NCBI RefSeq assembly: GCF_000484635.1
Contig: NZ_AXVM01000001.1
Coordinates: 434,001-498,000, forward strand
Length of the DNA: 64,000 nucleotides
Reading direction: 5' to 3'
DNA from: Comamonas badia DSM 17552
GTDB lineage: Bacteria > Pseudomonadota > Gammaproteobacteria > Burkholderiales > Burkholderiaceae_C
Under the pieces are notes generated by a model that was not told the origin of the DNA, made no database searches, and saw nothing but the letters and a program-made list of their open reading frames with translations. Of the stretch, positions 59,201-64,000 are shown piece after piece (the first letter of the stretch is position 1; each line of letters begins with the position of its first letter). A program made the translations under genes and the position numbers.

Positions 59201-60166
59201 GCCGAGGCACTGCAGGTGCTGGTGCGCGCGGACCGGCAGCTGAGCCTCTCGGGCACACTGAAGGCGCAGCTGGCCGATGACCAATTCCAGCTCACCGGCA
59301 AGCTGCGGGCCGACCGCGCCAGCCTCCTGCTGCCGGACGACAGCACCCCCACGCTGGGCGACGATGTCGTCGTGCATTCCGCCGGCGGCAAGACCGGGGA
59401 GGGCGCAGCACCCGCGCCGCCGCCACAGGCACAGCCCGCCAAGGCGCCCGCCATCAACATCACCTTCGACCTGGGCGACGATTTTGCCGTGCAGGGGCAC
59501 GGCCTGACCACGCGCCTCAAGGGCGAGCTCGCGATCACCAGCAACGGCGCCCAGGGACCCGCGCCGCGCGTGCTCGGCGAAATCCGCACCGACCAGGGCC
59601 GCTACCGCGCCTGGAACCAGATGCTGGACGTGGAGACCGGGCTGGTGCGCTTTTCCGGCGCCATGGACAACCCGCAGCTCGACATCCTGGCGCTGCGCCC
59701 GCAGATCAGCGAGCGCGTGGGCGTGCAGGTGAGCGGTACAGCGAAGGCGCCGCGCGTGCGGCTGTATTCGGACCCCGACATGCCGGATGCGGAAAAACTC
59801 TCCTGGCTGGTGCTGGGGCGCAGCGCCGCCGCCGGCGGTGCCGATGCGGCGCTGATGCAGCAGGCGGCGCTGGCCCTGCTCAGCGGCGGGCGCGATCCCA
59901 GCGCCAACATCGCGCAGCGCCTGGGCCTGGATGAAATCGGCTTTCGCGGCCCCAGCAGCGGTGACGCGGACAACGCCGCCAGCGGCGCGGCGCTGACCCT
60001 GGGCAAACGCATCTCGCGCGACCTGTACGTGACCTATGAACACAGCCTGGCGGGCACGGTGGGGGCGCTGTCCATCTTTCTCGACCTCTCCAAACGCCTG
60101 ACGCTGCGCGGGCAAACCGGCACGCAGAGTGCCATCGATCTGATCTACACCATCCGCTACGATTGA
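56264..60166 (+). CDS. tamB: Translocation and assembly module protein TamB
   Basis: 1300 aa, 22 nt after tamA. AsmA-like giant periplasmic protein that spans the envelope and is thought to move phospholipids or help assemble outer-membrane proteins. One N-terminal anchor helix (LARVLLAAVLLLATVLGGAWGW), then a very long repetitive beta-rich region (alternating Leu/Gln/Ala strands). The C-terminal DUF490 domain shows RYRAWNQMLDVETGLVRFSG, KAPRVRLYSDPDMPDAEKLS and WLVLGRSAA, ending LIYTIRYD. Complete in this window. Confidence 0.93.
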   Translation: MAAAAPSPTPSAPAPARRPWRTLARVLLAAVLLLATVLGGAWGWAGSEGSLATALRLASRHLPDGMRLTAQDVSGTLRGGGRIGTLHFAGPDIDVQVQDARIAWQPAALLERQLLITELHAGRVALRPLGEPDASPAQPLTELRLPLRIRTPFAVEALTWAAGAQAPMAISDLRGHYDWDGAAHRLRLDSIALAQGRYTLDATLEGAAPMALRAALQGAVQTPVPGSEAPLTAAVQAQADGTLAGDAAQLAVSAQVLGAAGNALRLQAQARIRPWAAQPVVQAQASLQALDLAALWPRAPATRLSGTASLQPEEPPTQDGWALKADLTNENPGLWDTHHLPVSALQATARYAGTLLQVPDASIHIGSGVLRLRDARFDSATQSIAARLALRAISPARLHSLLDAAPVQGSAQITGRLDGALRLQAQLRAAPARSRTALHLDSLDMDGQWQDGRLQLRHLAASALQAQIDGRTLAIDVRQRSGSGKLTLRIPGASLQADGDVAPRSGRGQFNATLQDAQALQHWLAALPLPVPLPHAIAQAQITGKGALQARWQGGWQTLLEQAQASGTRPPAATALQASLRLPQFSYTPPAGEALTLNGLQVQLDATPAQATLALDGSASHGTGDGRISATAHLRSTLGPAGPQRWQTRVSEMTLSARIGQRPGPWRIALQAPLVVQLGTAKGLHLQAQASSAAMTGPQPGSAQLILQHLSLALPPDGTLQLQTQGSLKDVPLGWANAADSAQPPLLQRLGLAGDVVLGGTWDVALGQTLQAQVALARSSGDLRLAIDGQDTAAGLQQAALTLQAQGGQLSSRLSWKSERAGQITAQAQVPLQHGPEGGWRLAGDAALTGTLQAALPDIGVWSLLAPPGWRVNGSLGAQVQLSGALNAPRLNGEISADNLALRSVLDGVDLRDGRLRARLAGDRLAITELRLAGGHGSGARIPGPSGNLTRAPGNGGSLSATGAITWQSNAVHMEVDATAEALQVLVRADRQLSLSGTLKAQLADDQFQLTGKLRADRASLLLPDDSTPTLGDDVVVHSAGGKTGEGAAPAPPPQAQPAKAPAINITFDLGDDFAVQGHGLTTRLKGELAITSNGAQGPAPRVLGEIRTDQGRYRAWNQMLDVETGLVRFSGAMDNPQLDILALRPQISERVGVQVSGTAKAPRVRLYSDPDMPDAEKLSWLVLGRSAAAGGADAALMQQAALALLSGGRDPSANIAQRLGLDEIGFRGPSSGDADNAASGAALTLGKRISRDLYVTYEHSLAGTVGALSIFLDLSKRLTLRGQTGTQSAIDLIYTIRYD

Positions 60167-60171
60167 GCGAA

Positions 60172-60218
60172 AAAATTGGCTCCAACGCTAGTCAAAGCGC
60201 CGTCTGCAGCTATCAATA
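60172..60218 (+). repeat. Dispersed short repeat, copy D
   Basis: AAAATTGGCTCCAACGC, then TAGTCAAAGCGCC and GTCTGCAGCTATCAATA. It aligns with copies A-C. It starts 6 nt after the tamB stop. Confidence 0.6.
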
Positions 60219-60255
60219 CAGGTAAACCAACCTTCGCCAGGGCCCACCGTGCCGA

Positions 60256-60261
60256 TACAAT
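60256..60261 (+). promoter_or_regulatory. -10 element of tRNA-Arg(CCT)
   Basis: TACAAT, one mismatch to TATAAT, 12 nt before the tRNA 5' end. At 17-nt spacing the -35 is TTCGCC (60233-60238), a weak match. Confidence 0.4.
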
Positions 60262-60273
60262 CAGCCGCCTCCC

Positions 60274-60348
60274 GCCGCCGTAGTTCAATGGATAGAACGA
60301 GCGCCTCCTAAGCGCTAGATGCAGGTTCGATTCCTGCCGGGGGCGCCA
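60274..60348 (+). tRNA. tRNA-Arg(CCT) with a 4:69 acceptor mismatch
   Basis: 75 nt with encoded CCA. Anticodon stem AGCGC/GCGCT and loop CTCCTAA give CCT, which reads AGG. T-arm GCAGG/CCTGC is normal. Acceptor 5' strand GCCGCCG against CGGGGGC leaves G4 facing G69 at 60277/60341; a pairing tRNA would have C4. All other arms pair, so it is probably functional but odd. Confidence 0.88.
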
Positions 60349-60352
60349 CCGC

Positions 60353-61228
60353 ATGCAGATCGCCTTTCTCACCGCCATCGCCATGCTGGCGTTCGCCGCC
60401 AACTCGGTGCTGGCGCGCCTGGCGCTGTCGGACGCGTCCATCGATCCGCTCGCCTACACCGGCATCCGGCTGGCCTCCGGCGCCGCGGTACTGGTGTGCA
60501 CCGCCTGGTGGCACGCCCGCCAGGCCAGTCCGCATGCCGGGGGCCGCATCCTGGGCGGCAGCTGGCAAGGCGCGTTCTCGCTGTCGCTGTATGCCATCAC
60601 GTTTTCCATCGCCTACGTCATGGTGCCCACCGGGCCGGGGGCGCTGATCCTGTTCGCCTTCGTGCAGATCGGCATGCTGGCCTGGGCCGTCTTCAAGGGC
60701 GACCGGCCTTCCTGGCTGGAATGGCTCGGCATGGCCATCGCCTTTGCCGCACTGGTTTATCTGGTGTCGCCCGGCCTGGTGGCGCCACCGCTGCCGGGCG
60801 CGGTGCTGATGGCGGTGGCCGGCGTGGCCTGGGGAGCGTACTCTCTGGTCGGGCGCGGCTCCACGGCGCCGCTGGCCGATTCGGCCGGCAACTTCGGCCG
60901 CAGCGCGCCGGCCGGGCTGGTGCTGATCGCCATCGGCCTGGCGCGCCTGCGCCCCAGTTGGCAAGGGGTGGCGCTGGGCCTGGCGTCGGGCGCCATCACC
61001 TCGGGGCTGGGCTACATCATCTGGTACCGCGCACTGCCGCATCTCACGCGCTCGCGCGCAGCGCTGGTGCAGCTCACCGTGCCCGCCATCGCGGCGGCCG
61101 GCGGCGTGGTCTTCATGGACGAGGCCATCACGCCGCGCCTGGTGATCGCCACCCTGGGCATCACCGGCGGCGTGGCGCTGGCGCTGCTGTCGTCGCAAAA
61201 GCGTCCCGTCACGCCCCGCGGAACATGA
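60353..61228 (+). CDS. EamA/DMT family membrane transporter
   Basis: 291 aa, ten helices in two five-helix EamA repeats. Typical: AFAANSVLARLALSDASIDPLAY, then FSIAYVMVPTGPGALILFAF and SGAITSGLGYIIWYRALPHL, and RAALVQLTVPAIAAAGGVVF near the end. Probably an exporter of small metabolites. The ATG is 5 nt after the tRNA-Arg CCA end and lacks its own RBS space; the GGGGGC of the tRNA acceptor lies at RBS distance. It overlaps the convergent DMT gene by 20 nt. Confidence 0.88.
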   Translation: MQIAFLTAIAMLAFAANSVLARLALSDASIDPLAYTGIRLASGAAVLVCTAWWHARQASPHAGGRILGGSWQGAFSLSLYAITFSIAYVMVPTGPGALILFAFVQIGMLAWAVFKGDRPSWLEWLGMAIAFAALVYLVSPGLVAPPLPGAVLMAVAGVAWGAYSLVGRGSTAPLADSAGNFGRSAPAGLVLIAIGLARLRPSWQGVALGLASGAITSGLGYIIWYRALPHLTRSRAALVQLTVPAIAAAGGVVFMDEAITPRLVIATLGITGGVALALLSSQKRPVTPRGT

Positions 61229-61571
61229 AGTACACCGCGCCCATCAGGCACAGGCCGGCCCAGAGGTAGTCCCACTTCAGCGGCTCGTTCAGGTAGAACA
61301 CGGCGAACGGCACGAACACCGAGAGGGTGATCACCTCCTGCATGATCTTGAGCTGCGCCACGCTGAATTCGGCATGGCCGATGCGGTTGGCCGGCACCTG
61401 CAGCAGGTATTCGAACAGCGCGATGCCCCAGCTCACCAGCGCCGCCGCCCACCAGGGCGAGGCACTCAGGTTCTTCAGATGCGCGTACCAGGCAAACGTC
61501 ATGAAGACGTTGCTGGCGACGAGCAGCAAAATGGTCTGCAGCGGAATGGGGAGGGTCGTCAGCCAGTTCAT
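61209..61571 (-). CDS. DMT family small membrane protein (DUF486-like)
   Basis: 120 aa, four helices. WLTTLPIPLQTILLLVASNVF and FMTFAWYAHLKNL open it, and FEYLLQVPANRIGHAEFSVA followed by QLKIMQEVITLSVFVPFAV is the family signature. FYLNEPLKWDYLWAGLCLMGAVYF closes it. A small relative of the drug/metabolite transporter fold; its substrate is unknown. It is divergent from the thioesterase (47 nt) and convergent with the EamA gene. Confidence 0.88.
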   Translation of the reverse strand: MNWLTTLPIPLQTILLLVASNVFMTFAWYAHLKNLSASPWWAAALVSWGIALFEYLLQVPANRIGHAEFSVAQLKIMQEVITLSVFVPFAVFYLNEPLKWDYLWAGLCLMGAVYFMFRGA

Positions 61572-61618
61572 GCGAGCTCGGCAGGGATGAGAGACGGATT
61601 ACACGGCAGAATCAGGCC

Positions 61619-62038
61619 ATGAAAATCGACATCCCCGAAGAAAAGAAGCTGGTTCACACCATGACCGTCCCCATGCGCTGGGGCGACATGGACGCGATGG
61701 GCCACATGAACAACACGGTGTATTTCCGTTACATGGAGACGGCGCGCATCGAATGGATCGTCTCGCTCGGCGTGGCGCCCCACCCCGGCGGGGAGGGCAT
61801 GGTCATCGTGAACGCCTTCTGCAATTTCATCCGCCAGTTCGAATACCCCGCCGAAATCCTGGTGCGCACCTATGTGAGCCACCCGGGGCGTTCCTCGTTC
61901 GACACCTGGGTGACGATGGCACACACGAACGCGCCCGACGTGCTGTGCGCCACCGGCGGCGCCACCATGGTCTGGCTGGATTTCCCCCAGCAGAAATCCA
62001 TGCCGCTGCCCGATCGGCTGCGCCGGATCGTCAGCTGA
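61619..62038 (+). CDS. Acyl-CoA thioesterase, 4HBT hotdog family
   Basis: 139 aa. Hotdog fold with the 4-hydroxybenzoyl-CoA thioesterase-like motif: VPMRWGDMDAMGHMNNTVYF (18-37), holding the catalytic aspartate. METARIEWIVSLGV and VIVNAFCNFIRQFEYPAEI follow. It hydrolyses acyl-CoA esters; chain preference cannot be told. It is convergent with livF and ends 6 nt from it. Confidence 0.9.
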   Translation: MKIDIPEEKKLVHTMTVPMRWGDMDAMGHMNNTVYFRYMETARIEWIVSLGVAPHPGGEGMVIVNAFCNFIRQFEYPAEILVRTYVSHPGRSSFDTWVTMAHTNAPDVLCATGGATMVWLDFPQQKSMPLPDRLRRIVS

Positions 62039-62044
62039 ACGCCC

Positions 62045-62782
62045 TCAGGCCGCTTCCTCGCCCAGGTAGGCGGCGCGAACGCGCGGGTCCTCCAGAAGCT
62101 GCCTGCCGCTGCCTTCCATGGTGAGCAGGCCCGATTCCATCACGTAGCCGCGGTCGGCGATCGCCAGCGCGCGGCTGGCGTTCTGCTCGACCAGCACGAT
62201 GGTCACGCCCAGCGCATAGACGTTTCTGACCACCTCGAAGATGGTGTCCACCAGGATGGGCGATAGACCCATCGAGGGTTCATCGAGCAGCAGCACCTTG
62301 GGCCGCGCCATCAGCGCCCGGCCCATGGCCAGCATCTGCTGCTCGCCGCCGCTCATGGTGCCGGCCAGCTGGCTCTTGCGCTCGCGCAGGCGCGGGAAAA
62401 TGCCGAAGACCTTCTCCACGTCCTCGGCGATGCCCGCCGCGTCGTTGCGCGTGTAGGCGCCCATCAGCAGGTTTTCGGTGATGCTCATGCGCGCGAACAC
62501 GCCGCGGCCCTCGGGCACCATCACCAGGCCTTCCTTGACCAGGTCCCAGGGGCCGCGGCCCTTGATGGAGCGGCCCAGGTACTCGATGTCGCCATCGCCC
62601 GCGCCCAGCATGCCGGTGATGGCCTTCATCGTCGTGGTCTTGCCCGCGCCGTTGGAGCCGATCAGCGAGACCAGCTCGCCCTCATGCACCTGCAGGGTGA
62701 TGCCCTTGACCGCCTGAATGCCGCCGTAGGCCACCTTCAGGCCCCTGACGCTGAGCAGCACGGGCTTGTTGTTCTCTGCCAT
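62045..62782 (-). CDS. livF: Branched-chain amino-acid ABC transporter ATP-binding protein LivF
   Basis: 245 aa. Walker A GSNGAGKTT (~38-46), Q-loop region GLVMVPEGRGVFARMSITENL, signature TMSGGEQQMLAMGRALMARP and Walker B VLLLDEPSMGLSPIL. VPEGRGVFARMSITENLLMG is the LivF-specific form. It pairs with livG to power a Leu/Ile/Val-type (or other small-molecule) importer. It starts 1 nt after the livG stop. Confidence 0.94.
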   Translation of the reverse strand: MAENNKPVLLSVRGLKVAYGGIQAVKGITLQVHEGELVSLIGSNGAGKTTTMKAITGMLGAGDGDIEYLGRSIKGRGPWDLVKEGLVMVPEGRGVFARMSITENLLMGAYTRNDAAGIAEDVEKVFGIFPRLRERKSQLAGTMSGGEQQMLAMGRALMARPKVLLLDEPSMGLSPILVDTIFEVVRNVYALGVTIVLVEQNASRALAIADRGYVMESGLLTMEGSGRQLLEDPRVRAAYLGEEAA

Positions 62783-62783
62783 T

Positions 62784-63566
62784 TCAATGCCCTCCCGTGC
62801 CCAGATAGGCTTCGATCACCTTGGGATCCTTCTGCACCTCGGCCGGCGTGCCTTCGGCGATCTGCTTGCCGTAATCGAGCACCGTGACGCGGTTGCACAG
62901 GCCCATGACGAGCTTCACGTCGTGCTCGATCAGCAGAATCGTGCTGCCATCCGTGCGGATACGGTCGATCAGCTCGCGCAAGGCGACTTTTTCCGTCGCA
63001 TTCATGCCCGCGGCGGGCTCATCGAGCGCGACCAGCAATGGGTCGGTGGCCAGCGCGCGGGCAATCTCCAGGCGCCGCTGGTCGCCGTAGGAGAGCGTGC
63101 GCGCCTTGAAGTCGGCATAGTCGGCCAGACCCACGTAGTCGAGCAGTTCGCGCGCGCGCGCCGCGATCTGCGCCTCTTCGCGGCGAAAGCCGCCGCTGCG
63201 AAACACCGCGCCGAACAGACCCGAGTGCGTGCGCACATGGCGGCCCACCATGACGTTCTCCAGCGCCGTCATCTCGGCGAACAGGCGGATGTTCTGGAAG
63301 GTGCGCGCGATCCCGGCCTTGGCCACCAGGTGCACCGCATGCGGCGCGTAGGGCCTGCCGCCCAGCTCGAAGCTGCCGGTATCGGGGGTGTACAGGCCGG
63401 TCAGCACGTTGAAGAAGGTGGTCTTGCCCGCGCCGTTGGGGCCGATCAGGCCGTAGATCTGGCCCTTGCGGATGGTGATGCCCACGCCCGAGAGCGCCTG
63501 CAGGCCGCCGAAACGCTTGGAGATGCCGCTCACGCGCAGCACGACATCGCTGGAGGTTTCCGTCAT
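62784..63566 (-). CDS. livG: Branched-chain amino-acid ABC transporter ATP-binding protein LivG
   Basis: 260 aa. Walker A GPNGAGKTTFFNVLTGLY (~43-60), the LivG-type GIARTFQNIRLFAEMTALENV, signature LSYGDQRRLEIARALATDP, Walker B LVALDEPAAGMN and switch histidine LLIEHDVKLVM. The long insertion between Walker A and the signature fits LivG. Lies 11 nt after livM. Confidence 0.94.
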   Translation of the reverse strand: MTETSSDVVLRVSGISKRFGGLQALSGVGITIRKGQIYGLIGPNGAGKTTFFNVLTGLYTPDTGSFELGGRPYAPHAVHLVAKAGIARTFQNIRLFAEMTALENVMVGRHVRTHSGLFGAVFRSGGFRREEAQIAARARELLDYVGLADYADFKARTLSYGDQRRLEIARALATDPLLVALDEPAAGMNATEKVALRELIDRIRTDGSTILLIEHDVKLVMGLCNRVTVLDYGKQIAEGTPAEVQKDPKVIEAYLGTGGH

Positions 63567-63577
63567 GTGCCCGCCCT

Positions 63578-64000
63578 TCAGGATTTATGCGCCAGCGATT
63601 TGCCGTGCTCGGGCGACGGCCACAGGCCGCGCGGGCGCAGCAGCATGACCACGATCATGGCCGAGGCGATGAGCAGCTGGCGCAGGATGGCGGCATCGAG
63701 CCGCCCGCCGGTCAGTTCCTGCAAGGGACCGGCCACATAGCGCAGCACCTCGGGCAGCGCCGCCAGCAGGATGGCGCCCACGATCACGCCCGGGATATGG
63801 CCCAGGCCGCCCAGCACCACCATGGAGACGATCATGATGGACTCCATCAGGCTGAACGACTCGGGCGAGACAAAGCCCTGGAAGGCGCCGAACATCACGC
63901 CGCAGACGCCGCCGAACGAAGCCCCCATGCCGAACGCCAGCAGTTTCATGTTGCGCGTGTTGATGCCCATGGCCTTGGCCGCGACCTCGTCCTCGCGGAT
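63578..64000 (-). CDS. livM: Branched-chain amino-acid ABC transporter permease LivM, C-terminal part
   Basis: The last ~140 codons; the gene starts beyond the window. The frame is open to the edge, with IREDEVAAKAMGINTRNMKL, the conserved cytoplasmic EAA-like loop of LivM, at the cut end. Then come helices GVCGVMFGAFQGFVSPESFS, MIVSMVVLGGLGHIPGVIVG and LLIASAMIVVMLLRPRGLWP. Order livM-livG-livF is standard; livH and the binding protein should lie outside. Confidence 0.93.
   Translation of the reverse strand: MREDEVAAKAMGINTRNMKLLAFGMGASFGGVCGVMFGAFQGFVSPESFSLMESIMIVSMVVLGGLGHIPGVIVGAILLAALPEVLRYVAGPLQELTGGRLDAAILRQLLIASAMIVVMLLRPRGLWPSPEHGKSLAHKS

Overview
The window is a GC-rich betaproteobacterial chromosome segment, most likely from the family Comamonadaceae (order Burkholderiales). 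This is inferred from gene content and order: a 14-gene nuo operon preceded by tpiA-secG-tRNA-Leu, a coxB-coxA-ctaG-DUF2970-coxC block opposite surf1-ctaA-ctaB-sco1 and rpoH, the tamA-tamB pair, and short hairpin repeats of a type common in that family. No database search was run, so genus is not claimed.

Layout. 1-1.8 kb: end of a proton-pumping pyrophosphatase, a DUF937 protein with an EF-hand-like loop, and a hemerythrin-domain protein. 1.85-4.3 kb: a visibly AT-richer accessory islet with a ribbon-helix-helix protein facing, across a perfect 17-nt palindrome, a leftward cluster of two tiny overlapping ORFs, a NYN-domain nuclease and an unknown protein. 4.6-5.9 kb: a kynureninase homologue whose PLP lysine is alanine. 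Two inverted copies of a 37-nt repeat (366-402 and 5901-5937) flank this whole 5.5-kb stretch. 6-10.4 kb: aspA, a ygiD-type dioxygenase, a CoA-transferase-family protein and a sulfate-binding-like periplasmic protein.

10.6-30.8 kb is one long leftward block: rpsO, pnp, quinone oxidoreductase, tpiA, secG, tRNA-Leu(GAG), nuoABCDEFGHIJKLMN and a DUF1178 gene. It joins mRNA decay and translation, triose metabolism, protein export and respiratory complex I. 31-33.3 kb holds tRNA-Arg(ACG), cutA and rpoH; rpoH has a perfect CIRCE (HrcA) operator upstream. 33.3-42.3 kb holds cytochrome c oxidase structural subunits and assembly factors, including a second Sco-like CxxxC protein next to surf1.

42.6-54.4 kb contains housekeeping and accessory genes: a BioC-like methyltransferase, comF, trmL, a MaoC-like protein, a ParA ATPase, a KefB-type antiporter, a 3-oxoadipyl-CoA thiolase, a fumarylacetoacetase-family protein, DUF1841, a diheme cytochrome c, and a MoxR ATPase/VWA pair. 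54.4-60.2 kb is tamA-tamB. The right end carries tRNA-Arg(CCT) with an acceptor-stem mismatch, two DMT-type membrane proteins, a thioesterase and the livF-livG-livM part of a branched-chain amino-acid ABC transporter, cut by the window edge.

The best candidate for an undescribed system is the RHH/NYN islet at 1.85-4.3 kb; the kynureninase-fold protein without its lysine is the next most unusual gene. No CRISPR array, transposase, integrase or rRNA was seen.
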